A DNA stretch of 64,000 nucleotides from Rotaria sordida. Lineage: Eukaryota > Rotifera > Eurotatoria > Philodinida > Philodinidae. The stretch is taken from assembly GCA_905250125.1 (NCBI GenBank), contig CAJNOL010000012.1, forward strand, positions 62,001 to 126,000, in the 5' to 3' direction. A program made the position numbers and the translations under genes. Under the pieces are notes generated by a model that did not search any database, was not told the DNA's origin, and saw nothing but the letters and a program-made list of their open reading frames with translations. Below are positions 38,201 to 51,578 of this stretch, piece by piece (positions within the stretch are counted from its first letter, which is position 1; each line of letters begins with the position of its first letter).

Positions 38201-39463
38201 TGACGAAATAGAAAAAGAAAGAGATAAGATCATATCATGCAATGACATTTTTTTTTTACTAATGAGTAGTTCATATTGAATTATATTTAGGCGCTCATGA
38301 TAAAATTTCGAGTGCATTTATTAGTTGGGAGTAGTATAAATTTAATCATCTTATCTCATCGATTTGTGTCATGAGGTAAATTACATCATCTCGTTCCGAT
38401 GTTGATCTAGCTAAATTTTTTGTGCTACTGAAATCTTCACGGGGATAAAGATTATGAATAAATTATTATATGAGTTAGTGGTTTTTTTTTGATTGACAAG
38501 TTGACATATAGATTGTGACATTATTCACAAGAGATACTTAATGTTCGAGCAAAGTCACTTCCAGATCCTTGCCGTTGTTAATGTGTATCTCCTTCGTATG
38601 TAGATTATTTTATATAAAAAATAAAAGTGAATAAAAGTAATGTCAAGTTTTCTTCATTTTTTTCTATTATTTGTTTTCTATTAATCATCACGAAAAAATA
38701 TTTATCCCTCTACTTCTCAAATTATTTCTGTCAAAACAAATGAAAATCTTTAAAACGCAGTATGTATAATATTTACTATTAAGCAAGCACAGTACTTATC
38801 TACTCAACAACGCTCTACAAATTATGTCACTTTTTTTTTTCTTTATTTGCATATATGAGTAGACAAGAGAATTCTTTTGTATGTGAGTTCAAAAAAATCT
38901 ATTTGGATAATTGTTAAATAAGAAAAGAAAAAATATTTCAGTAAATGAATATGCGCATGATCACAAATGGCAAAATTACAATTTTTTTTTTGTTAACTTT
39001 TTTTTTCTCAGATGTAGATCTTGTGGAAAAGTGGTTGGTTCATTTCGCTTTTATTTGCCACATGGAGTAACATGCAATGAACGATAAAAACAATTAAGAG
39101 ATGGAGGTGAGAGAAATATAATCCGGCCTTCAAGGTATATATATATAAGAACTAGTGGCACAAGCAGTGCTTGGGCGAAGATGCCTCAAGTGACCAAATA
39201 ATATTCGAGTTTACATAGACTGTTCAAGCGATGCGTATTCACTCAAGGAGTTTTCGCCTAATCATAGCTACGTCATTAGTAAAACCTACCTCAAGCACAA
39301 GCATCAAAGTAGATATGCGTGCTTATTTGTTTACTAAAAGACAGTCATTCAATTTGATATATTCTTTTTCATGTCATTATTTTTTCTATTTTAGATATAT
39401 TCTAAGTAGATTTCTTTCATTCTCTTTGATATTTTTCTATCATTAAGTAATTATCATTCATCA
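35203..39463. other. Intergenic region dominated by a large palindrome
   Basis: About 4.3 kb between the PTB-like gene and the second GPCR. It contains the large degenerate inverted repeat at 35725-37675. The rest (37700-39460) is AT-rich without recognised genes. Confidence 0.65.
35725..37675. repeat. About 2 kb degenerate palindrome / giant foldback
   Basis: The two arms are reverse complements, with the centre near 36870. Matching pairs include TGGTTAGAG near 35783 with CTCTCTAACCATG near 37610; ACAAGTTACTAAGGTCAGATG at 36362 with its complement near 37377; TAGGTAGCCTAAGAATATG at 36546 with 37190; GCTCTCGAGCTAGT at 36645 with ACTAGCTCGAGAGC at 37093; and CAACATGAAAAACTACAT at 36809 with 36930. 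By eye the arms are about 80 per cent alike, and the left arm is longer through insertions. The unpaired centre is about 70 bases. No coding capacity. Confidence 0.85.
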
Positions 39464-42400
39464 TTGCTAATGGAAGAAATAATGCGTGTCGAAAATAATT
39501 TAAAAGCAAATAATGTTTCCTCATTTCTGTTTGCGTCTTATTCATCAACATTAATTATGCAATGTGAACAACTTCTATCGATTGTTTTAAATCGAACATC
39601 GTTTTCAAATAATCAACAACTAACACCACCATATATACGACAATTATTAGCGAGACAAAATTTAACATTACGTTTACCTAAAACTATGCCAGAGTGTATT
39701 CTTGAATTAAGTCGTCTTATGAACAGTACAAATGAATTTGATATATCCAATAAAAAAGCTCAACAAACCTATGATATACAAGAACGTTCACGTTCATTAC
39801 TTGTATTTGTTTTTCTTATTGCATTTGTTTCGCTTATATCAATTATTGGAAATTTATGTTTAGCCAAAGTTATTTATTCAAAACGTTTTCGTTTATTACA
39901 AACGGATAGAATCGTTTTATGTCTTGCATTAAGTATAAAAGACTATTGAAGTTTATGTTTTCTTATTTTTTTTTCTTATTATCATTTTATGTTTAGGTGA
40001 ACTTTGTCTTGTTTTAATTGATTCACCAACAGAAATTTATCGATTTCTTTCATATTCATTTTCACAAACATGGCTTTGTCGTTTTCATACATTTTTTGAA
40101 TCGCTATTTTCATCGTGTATTATCTTCTATCATTTATTAGGTATGTCAACTATTTCTTATTCTATCAATAGATCCCTTCTTTGATATAAAAAAAAAGAAC
40201 TGAAAATTTAAACATAATGCATATATTTTGCATTAAGTAATTTCATTTATCCATTGTAACTTTTATTGTTTTGTTTAATATATTAGATATTTATACCCTG
40301 AAGTATTTGAAAAATGTCTTTTACTTTTTGACTTATGAATTATAAATAGTACAACATGGTCAGCTATCAGAATATTTTTCTTCTTGTCAAATATAACATG
40401 GAAATAGTTTTGTTTAACGTAGTATAAAAATTTCAGTGTTTATATATTACTAGTACTTTATAGCACTTGAATAATAATAGTCAATCTTCCGTTATGTAAA
40501 CTACACTTGTACTTTTCTTTCCTTTTTATGACTTAGTTATGGTATATGAATCAAGATTCTGACTTGTCTATTCGTCCGATTACAATACAAGCTGAATTTG
40601 TTTCACATGAATGAATCTTTTAAATAACGAATAATATTATTTGTTCGAAGAAAAGATTCATATTTTATTTAATTGGAAAATTATTCTTTGTTCTTAAATC
40701 AAATTTGTTATGTTTCAGAAGCTTTATACATAAATGAGATACTTAATTATACACAGAAATACAATTTTATTGTATGAGAATATCTTATTATTTCTTACAG
40801 AACATATTAAATTAAAAAAGAAAAATATTCGAGAACCAAAACAATAAGCACGGAAACTTAAGTAAGGGAAAGATAAGTACGAGAATGTTCAGCATCGAAA
40901 AGTGAAGCATGCAAAACGGTCAAGTTAAATATGAAGTCCATTGACAGATAAACGAATAATTATTATATTTAACAAAACACATATATTAATGAAAACAATT
41001 ATTATGAAATATTGTGTGCAATTGAATCAATTTGAATGAAAATAAGATTTAATAAATGTTTTTCAAAACGTTGATTTTTTTTCTTATTTTTCGATGGTGT
41101 AAATCTATCTTTCACTCACATCCACATCTCAGTCTTTTAATAGATATCATGCTTACCTTGATTGTTTTTCTGTACTTCACTTTCTGTGCTCATCATTCAT
41201 CAATTCAAATATTTATTTTGTTTAATTAAAATGAGAACAAAAAAAACCGATTCGATTTAACAGGAAAAAGTCATGATTAACACCATATAATTATTTAGAA
41301 AGAAAAAACAAGACAGAACCATTTAGACAATTATATGCTGATAAAGCTCATTTAGAATGAAATACTAAAAATGGTTAACTTTGATTTAATATAGTTATTT
41401 TTCTTTGTTTGATTATATTTAGCATATTGAACGAAAAATCTTAATATAAATTAAATATTTGTTTATGGAAAAGAATGATATACAATGTCATTGATTTATT
41501 TGAGCAATATTGTTAGTAAAAAGAAAGAAAAACTATTTTATAAAACCACTCAGTCAATCAAAAAATATTTGAAGTGTACTCATGTATCTAAAACGTATCA
41601 ATGACTATGATTCCAATCAGAACAATTTTTATGCAGAATCACGAAAAAAATTTATTAAATATATTATGCGTGATATAATAAATGTTCATATGTCGGAAAT
41701 ATTACACCAGAATTGAACTACACTTGTGCATGTATAAAAAAAATTATTTTATATATATCATGAAAATTAACACTTCACTGCATGATGAATTCATAAGTAT
41801 GCATACAATAGATGATAAAGATTTACTTTTATGTGCACGTAAAGTTGACATTACGGTCTTTGTCAGAATTAGCTGGTGCTAATGAGTTTTTCCTTTTTAA
41901 GTGTCCACCTACATAATCAAGGTGGTATGTGAATGAACACATATGTGCCTGATTGTTATCCTGAATAGAAATGAAAATCTATAAATATTGTTTTTGAAGT
42001 ACTTGCTTGTGTGTCATAGTTAATACTTTATGAAATATAATTCGCGTGAGTATACGAGACTATAAGAGGAAAGAAAATTGAATTCATACACTTTAATTTT
42101 TGTCTACTGACTATTACACATTTTTCTATTGATCATCATACATGATGAAAAGGACAAGACAATAAGACATCGGAGATTATGATAAGCATGAAAGATTGCT
42201 ACTTGGCAACGATTGAACTACATTACAATTTTGCTCTTGTTTTTTGTTAGAATATTGTCATGAGTAGTAACTTTAGAACTGACAATTTGAAATTTTATTT
42301 TATTATAGTTTAATTATGTACAAAAATAACATTATTTCATAATTTATTTTACATTTTAATTTTAGAAAGATCTTATTAGATAGTTTCTCATAGAAAATGA

Positions 42401-45400
42401 TTATGTTTGCGTAACGATGTAGTGCAATCTGAAAAACATGAATTATTTCTATAAATTCTTAAATAATCGTTCTCCATCTACTTCTATACAACTAAAACAC
42501 TAATAAAAAAACCATCCATAGTTCAATATTTAACTGAACTGTTATTTTTATTTCATTTCGAATTATGCGGAAAACTATTCAGATCAAAGATTATTCTAAT
42601 TCTCTTGGAATTATATATCGACGTATGAATAGAGAAAGTTGTTTCTTTATATTTTTGGTTGTTTTATTTAATAAAAACTCATTTCTTCCTGTATGTCTAG
42701 GTGTTTCTTTGAGCATAAAAAACATGTCATAAATAATTACGTATTGTGTTTACATCTTAATTACATTGTCAAGGGATTTTCCTGTTAAAAATCTATTTTT
42801 ATTCCAAAATATAATTTTCATAGAAGGTGTATCCAACAATAATAAAAAAAAATAATATTGACCTTGAAATGTCCACTTATTTGAGACAAAGTATGAATAA
42901 TTAAAACATCGACTGTCAGGATTAAAAAATTTCGTCTTTACTTAAAACATTACAAAACTCGTGACCGTGTTATTTTCTACACAAGAATTGATATTTTTAA
43001 ATAAACGAGACGCATTTCTCTTAAATGCTCTTAGAAAAAAAAACTATACTTTGTAGACTATTAAAGTAAAATTTAAGAGATTCTATACTGTTAAGTGTTA
43101 ATGATAACGCAGTTTAACGAAATAAAAATAGAAGAAAAATAGTTTTCACTATAAAAGCTAAATTTATCTTACTCATTAAACGATAAAATGGTATCAACAT
43201 GTTATAGGTTATCTAGTAGAAACAGACAGAGATCTAAACGAAATTTATTTTTCCATAATAATTTCGGATTTTACTTAAAAATAAAAGCTATAAGTAACAC
43301 AATCGAAATCATTCTACAAAAATTGATTAGCGAGCGTACAAAAGTAGAAAATACGAGCTATAATTATACAAAAAATAGCATACTTGATAGTTTTAATTAA
43401 AAAAAACACAAAAAGATAGTAAAAAGACTAAGTTTAGAAAAACTTTTTTTAAATCTATACTAATACGTCAATCCATTCTCAAATATTGATTTGTCGTAAA
43501 ATTTGTTTACCACGGAAATTTTTCTTTAGAGTTGTTTTGTAGAAAAATAAATTCGTATTGTATATATCAAAATTAGCTTTATATTTAGATCACGTATTTG
43601 ACTTACATGTCTGACTCTTATCTCACATTTAGGCATATGTGTTTGGCATTCTGTATATACCTCAACATATAGACAATATGTGTAATTATAAAATATGCTA
43701 GACCTATTTTGAAATGGCATCGAACCCTAAATTATTTGTCCTGTATAAATTGGATCAATTAACAGTCACAATAATAAAAAAAAAGCCATGTGGACATACA
43801 TTGTCTCTAAGAAGACAATTAATTTCCTTTTGTGTGCAGTAAATCGTAGAAGATTGCTTTGTCTTCACATATAGTAGAATTTAACATATGTCCGCATATG
43901 ATTATTTTTCAAAGCATGTTTGTCTAATCGGAAACAAGACTACAGTAGTCTTGTAATGCTCTCTCTTTAACCTTTTGGTTCCCGAATTTTTGCAATGATG
44001 ACAAAAAATATGTGGGTTGGCTCATAGAAGTCTGGAAATGGATATATACATAAAAGGAACACAGCGAATTGCATTAGACTTCAATCAACACCGTGCAATT
44101 TACTACTTACAGAGTTGAATAGAGTTGCCCAAAACCTTGCGAAGTTTCATGAATAACCCAATAGTTCCATATCATAATATAGATCTAATAAAATCGAACA
44201 TTTGATCTTCTGTAAGACGAAGGCTTGAGCAATAATTGGCATTTTCTAGGGCAACAATGGTTTTAAGATTCAATGCAATTTTACAGATTTCTGTTTGCTT
44301 TCGTAGGGCTTTGAACGATTTTAGATATAGAGAGCCCATGAATTTCCATAGACCTCGGAATCTACAATTCCTACTTTTTCACCTGAGATATGTGTACAGT
44401 GGTATCATATAATGATGCTTTGACACTGGAAGCATAAGAAAAAGAGAGATTATCGTCATCAAAGGATTAATCATTAAATACATAGATTACTAATTAAAAA
44501 TACACATGACAAAAGCTTCTCTTTCAAAAACACAAAAATCTGTTAAAAGTTCAGAAATTAAATAATTATCTAAACTAAAATGGATTGTTTTTCCTTAAAT
44601 TAGGAGCATTGGATCGTTTCGTTTACATTCATGGTCATGCATTATCAGATGAATCATCATTAAAATGGTGTCGCCAAATATCAACAAAATCAGGCTCAAT
44701 TATATTATTAATTTTACCTATATTATGTAGTTTACCAATAGCTATTTGTAATTTACTTCAGGCTCATGTTTTACGTACATCGCCAAGAATGAAAATCTGT
44801 ATTGTACAATATACACATGGAGTTTTAATAAGTTTTTTAATATTTTTCTATATATTACCATTATTATTTTCATTTTTTCTGCATGCTCAATTAATCTACT
44901 TTATACGTGCAAAACATCAGCGACTTTACTTAACAAAAGGAAAAACGTCTAATAGATTACTAATGAACCGTAATAGTACATTAGCTTCACAAATGATAGT
45001 ACAGAAAAAACGACAAGGACAAAATCAAAATGTTTGTATGAATAATCCACAAGTCTTACAATCAAAAAGAATAAGTACAAAATCACTAAATAGAAATATT
45101 ACTATGTCTAATAATGATACAAATGCAAATGCAGTAGGTGTTATCAACACATTAACAACAGCTAGTCAACGTACTGGAAAAAATAATATATCGGGTTCTT
45201 CAGCATCAAATCGTTCATCAACTCGAACAAGTTTTGCATCACCAGTATCATCAACTTTACATTATGCAAGTACTATACGAGCAAATGCTAATGCAAAACG
45301 TACAGTAGTTCTACTTGTTTTATTACTTTCATTTTATGTTCTCTGTTGGGCTCCATATAATATTTATACATGGCATCGTGCTTATCAATTGACAACAAAA

Positions 45401-45880
45401 ACTCAAAAACAAACTTTATCAAATCATACATTACCATTTGATTTCAATCAAACAATTGCATCATTTACATATAATGTTCATGCGGATTTACGTCGATTTA
45501 TATTTATTAATTATTTCTTATACCTTTTATCTATGATATCGATGTGTTTTAGTTTTATATTTTATTTTTCACTTAATAAGCAAGCGCGTCATGAATTTTC
45601 ACGTATTATCCCTTGTGTATGTCCACGAATAACTATTCATTGTACTGGAAAACAAAGACAACAATATCCAAAACAAGAATATCAAGGAGCAAGATGTTTA
45701 CGATATCATACAAAATATGAAAATAATTATCAACAGCATAATCAAATTTTATCATTTCCACAAGATAATAATCAACGAGTAAAATCAACAAAATATGATC
45801 GTTATCCAATCGCCATACCACCAACGTCAATACTTAAACAAAATAATGAAAAACGTAAATATTTTTCAGCCATAATTTGA
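39464..45880 (+). CDS. Rhodopsin-like GPCR with long third intracellular loop
   Basis: Three exons: 39464-39932, 39997-40140 and 44604-45880, giving 629 residues in phase. A long N-terminal region with several N-glycosylation sites precedes TM1 (LLVFVFLIAFVSLISIIGNLCLA, with the class A Asn). TM2 (LCLALSSELCLVLIDSP) and TM3 follow, ending in ALDRFVYIHGH (DRF in place of DRY). TM5 is GVLISFLIFFYILPLLFSFF. A third loop of about 150 residues, rich in Ser, Thr and Asn, leads to TM6 (VVLLVLLLSFYVLCWAPYNI, the CWAPY form of CWxP). TM7 has lost NPxxY. A Gln-rich cytoplasmic tail ends the protein. TM6 suits a peptide or amine receptor; the ligand is unknown. The junction across the 4.46 kb intron is supported by phase and by TM3 continuity. 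Confidence 0.85.
40141..44603 (+). other. Very long intron 2 of the GPCR gene
   Basis: This intron is 4.46 kb where nearly all others here are under 0.1 kb. It starts GTATGT and ends AAATTAG. The content is AT-rich with no recognised gene. The last 600 bases (about 43970-44410) are of higher complexity and may be an old insertion, but I found no terminal repeats. Confidence 0.7.
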
Positions 45881-46086
45881 TAGCGTGTTATCAAAATGAA
45901 CTAATTACACATGATGGTTGTCATTATTCAAAATTATCTAATACTTCTTTGTCATATTATGCTATAAACAATCTATATTTTCTTTCGTTCAAAATTTATT
46001 CATTTTTTTCAATAAAAAAAGAAAGAGAAAGAAGCAAATAAAAAATGGAAATGTTTATAAAGTTTTAGAATTATTTTTTTTTCAGA

Positions 46087-47773
46087 TTAATACCAATCAG
46101 GATGAATAAAAAAATATTCAGGATATACTTTTTTTGTGTAACTAAAAAATGATGATATATTATTTTCAGGACGAGCATTTAGTTCCATATCTTCACGTGG
46201 ATTTATTACACGCCATGTTTGAGATAAATAACGTCGGCTTGTTTTATTATTTTCATTATCATTTACATCTGCATTATTATCAGTTGAATTTTGAGGTTGA
46301 ACTGTTTCGGTATACTTATCCAATGATGTTGCTGAACGTTTTGTATGTTTTGCGGTTTTGCGACCATTTTTTGTTTCATTGACATCAGGTAATGGAACTG
46401 TGATTGGTGTTGCTGATGTTTGAATACCTTTTTCTTGAAATGGTGGTGACTTACGAAAACTAGAATATGTCAACAGTGGTTAGGAATAAAATAATGGCAT
46501 CTAAACAATCGAGATATTTAAACGTAATTTTTTTTTAAATACCTTTCATAAATAAGATATTTCAGCATATTAACTATAAGATTAACTATTGGTTAGATTA
46601 CTGTATGTTCGTTTATAGAGTACTGTTAATAAATTTCTCAAAGAGCAAATTAAAAAGTCAATAATTCAAAGATTCAATATATTTGTCATACTATGTTTTA
46701 ATCGAAGAGAGGATGACAATCAAACAAGAAAATTTCAAAATTTTGTTTTTCTCAATGCAGCTCAAAAATAATTCGTTTTTCAATTGTCTAAATCAGAGAT
46801 TATCACCACAAATATACCATACCTTCGATACAATTTTAAACTAAAATTCAGAAATTGTTTTACAATGAAGCCCGCTAATGGATGCTTTCAGTTTTGTCCT
46901 ATTACAAATGAATATCTTGTTTTTTTTTTTAATTCAAAAATTTCTGTTAGAAGGTCACTTGCAATAATAATAATATTCTATTTTTGAGCCATAAATTCAT
47001 TTCAAAGTCAATAAAATGTATGCTTTTCTTTTTATTCATTCATCTTATTTTATATACATTGACATTGTATGTATTTCCAATGGCTTCATTTAAAAAAAAA
47101 ATCGATGTTAGTTTTGTAAAATGGAGAAACATTTAACATAAGTAAAAACATCATTGCAATTACCTTTCTAATGATTCAAGAATTTCTCCAAGATCACGTT
47201 TCGATGCTCGACTTTCATGTCTACCATTGTTTGACATCCGTTGTTGCGATGAATAATTTGATGTATGAATAGCAGGCGTATTTACTCCGCTAGGACATCG
47301 TAAGCTAGGTGATTTTCGACATCGTCCAATTGATGATCGGTCTTCTATTTGATTTTGACCATCATGATCATAAAGTGTATTAAGAAAACTATAAACAGCT
47401 CGACGTTCTTAAAAATTTAAAGAAAGTTTGTTTTTTTTTTTGATTAAAATATAGCTCAGAAAACTAGAATTGATCTACCATCAGATGAATGATTTTGAAA
47501 CCATGATTCAACTGTTTGTTTTGGCCAAATTTTCTGTTTTAATTCATATTTATGACGATTTGGCGTAATCGGTGAAATATTTCGAGATGATTTTGGTATT
47601 AAGCCAGGTTTATGTAAAGATAAATGACGACTATGATGCACATCAAGATTACTATGACACTAAAGAAAAGAATAGAATATTTTTTATATATTTTCATTTG
47701 TCAGAAGAAAATCTTCTAATTCATAAATCTTTTCATGTATCTATTATCAATAAAATCTACTTACTCGATTCAT
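46087..47773 (-). CDS. Unrecognised 268-residue basic protein
   Basis: Four exons: 47765-47773, 47479-47659, 47164-47407 and 46087-46459, all in phase with GT-AG borders. The first exon would encode only Met-Asn-Arg; a different upstream exon cannot be excluded. I do not recognise the protein. It is polar and basic, without signal peptide or membrane segments. Its ordered-looking parts are KIWPKQTVESWFQNHS, ERRAVYSFLNTLYDHDG and a C-terminus with SQTWRVINPREDMELNA and YPEYFFIHPDWY; between them it is Ser/Asn/Thr-rich. Such short Trp/Tyr/Pro motifs in disordered sequence are common in axonemal or cytoskeletal accessory proteins, but this is only an impression. It is convergent with the GPCR gene, 206 bases away. 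Confidence 0.75.
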
Positions 47774-50341
47774 ATTTGAGAAGTGACGATAATAGTGTTA
47801 GTTGACGACAAATAATAAAAGTAAGAATAACAACAAAATGTTTTATTCTTTACACTTGATTAATGTAAATTTTGATTAAACCTGATCGTTTTTTTTTTTT
47901 TATGTCTCAAAAATACAAAAAGAAATGGGCAATGATTATGTCAACGACACAGAACAGAGAGAAAATGAATGATTGGAACGGAAGTTTTCTCTCTTTTTTT
48001 TTTTTCTTTTACTTTATTTTCAGATCATGGGGCATTGATCAATACACTCAAAACTTATATTCTTCGCCGGATGTCTATATGTTTGTGTCAGAATGCTGTC
48101 TTGGAGACTTCTTTTTATACTTGTTCTCACTTTTTTCTTCTAACAGTAAGTGTTTTAAGGTAAACTGTTAAACGAGAAAAATTTCAATGTCAAACAGATT
48201 CGGAGAGAAAATTGAGAAAGAAAAATGTTTAATATATTCATGATTACAACTGTTGCCGCTTTTATTGACCAAGCACAACAAATACTCACAAAAAAAAAGA
48301 AATGAAAGATTGTTTTTGTCATAAATTCTCTATAAAAGAAAAACTTTTCTTCATTGAAGTACCAACTTAAGTATTGAAAATAATTTAAGATTAAACACAA
48401 TAGGATGTCAATGCTATGATTGATTGATCGATCAGTAAAGCGAATGCCATAGTTGCTTTATTTGATGATCATTGTATTTCCAGTACGAAAAATTAAAACA
48501 CAAAGAATGTTCAGCACGATGATCGTTCAGCATGAAAATAATCAGTATGATGAAAGATAAACATAAGTCTATGTATATTAGCTTTATGGAACAGAAAAAC
48601 ATAAGAAAATAGTGAAGCTATACACAAAAACAGATTGTAAACAATAGAATCGATTTGATTCAAGATGTTTCGATCATTATTTCTGATAAACATGATTCAT
48701 AGTGTTTTTCTTTTATCTTTTTATTAGTTGTCCAACGTGAAATTGTAAAATATAGACATGCATGTAATTTCTTTGTTAAATAATTTTTGTAAACATAACC
48801 ACAAGGTTGAATGAATGTATTGAAATACCGAACGTATTCAATAATGCTAAGCTTCAGCTAAATTATTTATCCTTATTCGTGATTAAATAAATTAATTGTA
48901 CATATTCCAACAATTGATAGAAAACATCAGATTGCAATTTGTTATAGTAATTGTATATGGACTATTTGTACACCATATTTTACCGCAAACCAAGTCTATG
49001 TTTTATGATCGTATTTATGCCGTGTCGTATATGGTATGTTTACGGCTAAAAATAAGATAATTATATGTAGCCGTAGTTTTCGTTGTGTAAATACTCAATT
49101 GCCAACGTATACAGTCTTTTTTATATGTAATGCAGGTCAACATTTACAACAGTTGAAAACAGCTCCTTGACAACTAAACTTAGGTAGCTCTATATGATCG
49201 TATCTATATTGCTAAAGATCGTAAAGATTCCTCTATTTATCCTTAAATGAGCGTCTTTACGCTCTTGATGCCTTTCTACAGATATGAAACTTTGGATAGC
49301 CTCATCTGTTAATAGAAAATACTGCCAAATATTATGCATCAGGCTTAGAAAACGTAAAAATAATGAAGTCATTCATGCCTTTTGAAGCATAGATTAGGAA
49401 AGTATTTAGTCACAAGTAGCTTGGTAAAACAGTGACATCGAAACTTGAAAATTACTCTTAAGTGATTGAAAATTAACTAAGGTATTCTCGCCAGGTATCG
49501 TATTTACTTGCGACGAAGAAACAACAAATATGAAATATAGAGAAAAGTGTAAATCTTTATATAGATTTAATAGTGCCACCTAAATTCACCGCTATACAAC
49601 ATAATTCAAAGACATTTTTAATCACCATATTTGATTGTATCTGACAGCCCTCATTGAAAGCTATTGATTGATGTGTAAAATATCTCAAAAAAAGTTAATA
49701 TAGGCTTAACAATTATTAAAAAAAAAGCTTTAAGAGATAACAAAAAGAAAGAAATGTTTTTAGCACGAAGTGATTCTTAACGACACCGAATCATGAAGAG
49801 CATGCTAGTGCCAAATAAAACTTAACAAGTGCTATTGATTATACACATTACATGATAACACACTTTGGATGTAAAACACTTCAATAATATGACGGAATAC
49901 AAAATATGAACGATGATCAGATACAGTATCATTTTGTACCTGCAATGAACTGTAACACGATGCTCAATATAAGATCATCGTTTCAAGATCGAAAATCACT
50001 GTGATTTAGTTCTACACGACTGTTTACATGCCATTTTATTTGATCTATGCCATAGTATTCTATTTATCACTTTGATAATCCAATAGTATATGCCCTGACA
50101 CTGACAAACACTATTAACATTCGTTCAATGCACTCTGATTACGCTCACTTTTCCTTGTATTGTTTATTCTTTGTATTCAATGATCCCATGATAAAAATTT
50201 TGTTTCCCTTTATTTGAAAAAAATAATAGAGACACGAGGAAAGTTAAATGAAAAAAAAAAGTTGAATTTCTAGAAGAAAACACTTGTAGGTTTTTTTATT
50301 ATTTAAAATAAAGTTATTATCATCTTTAATCGATTACACAG
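47774..50341. other. Intergenic region, no gene recognised
   Basis: About 2.6 kb between the unrecognised gene and the ZNF706 homologue. AT-rich, with no repeated element that I could pair and no convincing frame. Confidence 0.6.
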
Positions 50342-50671
50342 TTATGCCTCAATATCTTTCAATTCAGCTGGTAATTCATTTTTCGGGTGTTTGCTTTCAA
50401 AATGTTGTTTATAAGTTTTTGGATCACCCATTTTAGTCTAAAATAGAATATCAATTTGTAAAAATCTCTTTTCTTGTCTATTATTCATACTTTGCAAACA
50501 GAACATTGATAAGTTAAAGCAGCATCTGAAATAGAATTTACAAACTAAATTTGAATATTACGTATGATATATTCATTTACCTGCAGTGCCTTTTTGTGTA
50601 GTCGATTTATTTGCACCACCATTTTTTTCATTACGTTGTCGAGCCAATTCCTTTTGATGTCCACGAGCCAT
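50342..50671 (-). CDS. ZNF706: ZNF706 homologue, small zinc-finger protein
   Basis: Three exons: 50581-50671, 50491-50525 and 50342-50437, giving 73 residues against 76 in the human protein. The start MARGHQKELARQRNEKNGG is the 4F5/SERF-like basic N-terminus. A single C2H2 finger follows, with the cysteines in YQCSVCK and the histidines in FESKH, and then the diagnostic DPKTYKQHFESKHP and LPAELKDIEA. ZNF706 is a small nuclear/cytosolic protein linked to control of differentiation in vertebrates and, like SERF, to effects on protein aggregation (family knowledge). It lies 93 bases downstream of another gene on the same strand. Confidence 0.96.
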
Positions 50672-50764
50672 TTTCTTTCACAATCGTAAGAAATATATCT
50701 TAATCTAAAAATACACAAAAAACAAACAATAGCTAAATATCTCACATATGTACAATAAAAAGTT
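50672..50764 (-). promoter_or_regulatory. Short spacer with candidate trans-splice acceptor before ZNF706
   Basis: Read on the minus strand, the 93-base spacer contains a T-rich tract ending in GTGTATTTTTAG (AG at 50705-50706), followed by a 33-base leader to the ZNF706 ATG. The acceptor is good. Unlike the PHF5A-CD2BP2 spacer there is no AATAAA. A normal 5'-UTR intron or a separate promoter is equally possible. Confidence 0.35.
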
Positions 50765-51133
50765 CTATGTCTGATGAATATGAATATTAATTGTTGGTTT
50801 TATAATTCGTATAACACCACCATTATGATATGATCGTCGACGAAAATTAGGTCGTGATAACCGATTAACACCTGAATTACGTTGTTGACGATGATCAACA
50901 TTATTTCGATTTGTTGTTGAATATCCCAAACATGTATTCACATATTCATAAAGAGTTTCATTTTGAGTTATTGATCGAACAAATGGAATACCAAATGAAG
51001 AAATAGCTGAGAAAATGAAATTACGAAATTTATGCCACGTAGATGTTGATGACTGTTCATTAGATGAATTTTGATTACGATTTAATAGTGTATTTGCTGT
51101 AGTCCAAATACCACTGACCAGTACACGCAACAT
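50765..51133 (-). CDS. Unrecognised small Arg/Asn-rich protein
   Basis: I chose the start at 51133 (MLRVLVSGIWTTANTL), giving 122 residues. The frame stays open upstream to an ATG at 51277, but codon use there is unlike coding sequence and an acceptor-like TTATAG lies between. The protein has a moderately hydrophobic middle (FRNFIFSAISSFGIPFVRSI), which could be a membrane anchor or an amphipathic helix. A basic, Arg/Asn-rich region and the ending VIRIIKPTINIHIHQT follow. No family is recognised. Codon use (TCA, CGT, AAT) is normal for the window. It sits immediately upstream of ZNF706 and may share its transcript. Confidence 0.55.
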   Translation of the reverse strand: MLRVLVSGIWTTANTLLNRNQNSSNEQSSTSTWHKFRNFIFSAISSFGIPFVRSITQNETLYEYVNTCLGYSTTNRNNVDHRQQRNSGVNRLSRPNFRRRSYHNGGVIRIIKPTINIHIHQT

Positions 51134-51578
51134 TGTGTGCGCGATTGAAACTGCAAGCAATCTATAATTACGTAAGAATGACAAGGAGTGGGAAAAAATG
51201 AAATGAAAGTATCTCAATAAACAGAACAAGTAAAAAAAGAATGATTCATATAAAAATACAAACGTTAATACAGGCAATAGTAATTCAAGTTTGAAAGCTT
51301 TACATATGCTCTTTGACTTCGATTCAAGAAAATAAACATTTGTTTATCGTTATCGGCAAGTAAATTGTTTTAGAGCGATAGAGGGCAGTCTTGTACGATT
51401 GTAGAGATTAGTGAATGACGTAGATAATCAAATAAATAGAAACTTTGTAATTCAAAAAGAAACAATTGGTATCAATAACTATTATTTTGCTAATTATCTA
51501 AAATGGAATCATTTTGTGTTTCTATTTATAATTTTGTATTTAAATAGTAATCAACTGAATTTATTTTGTATATCCATA

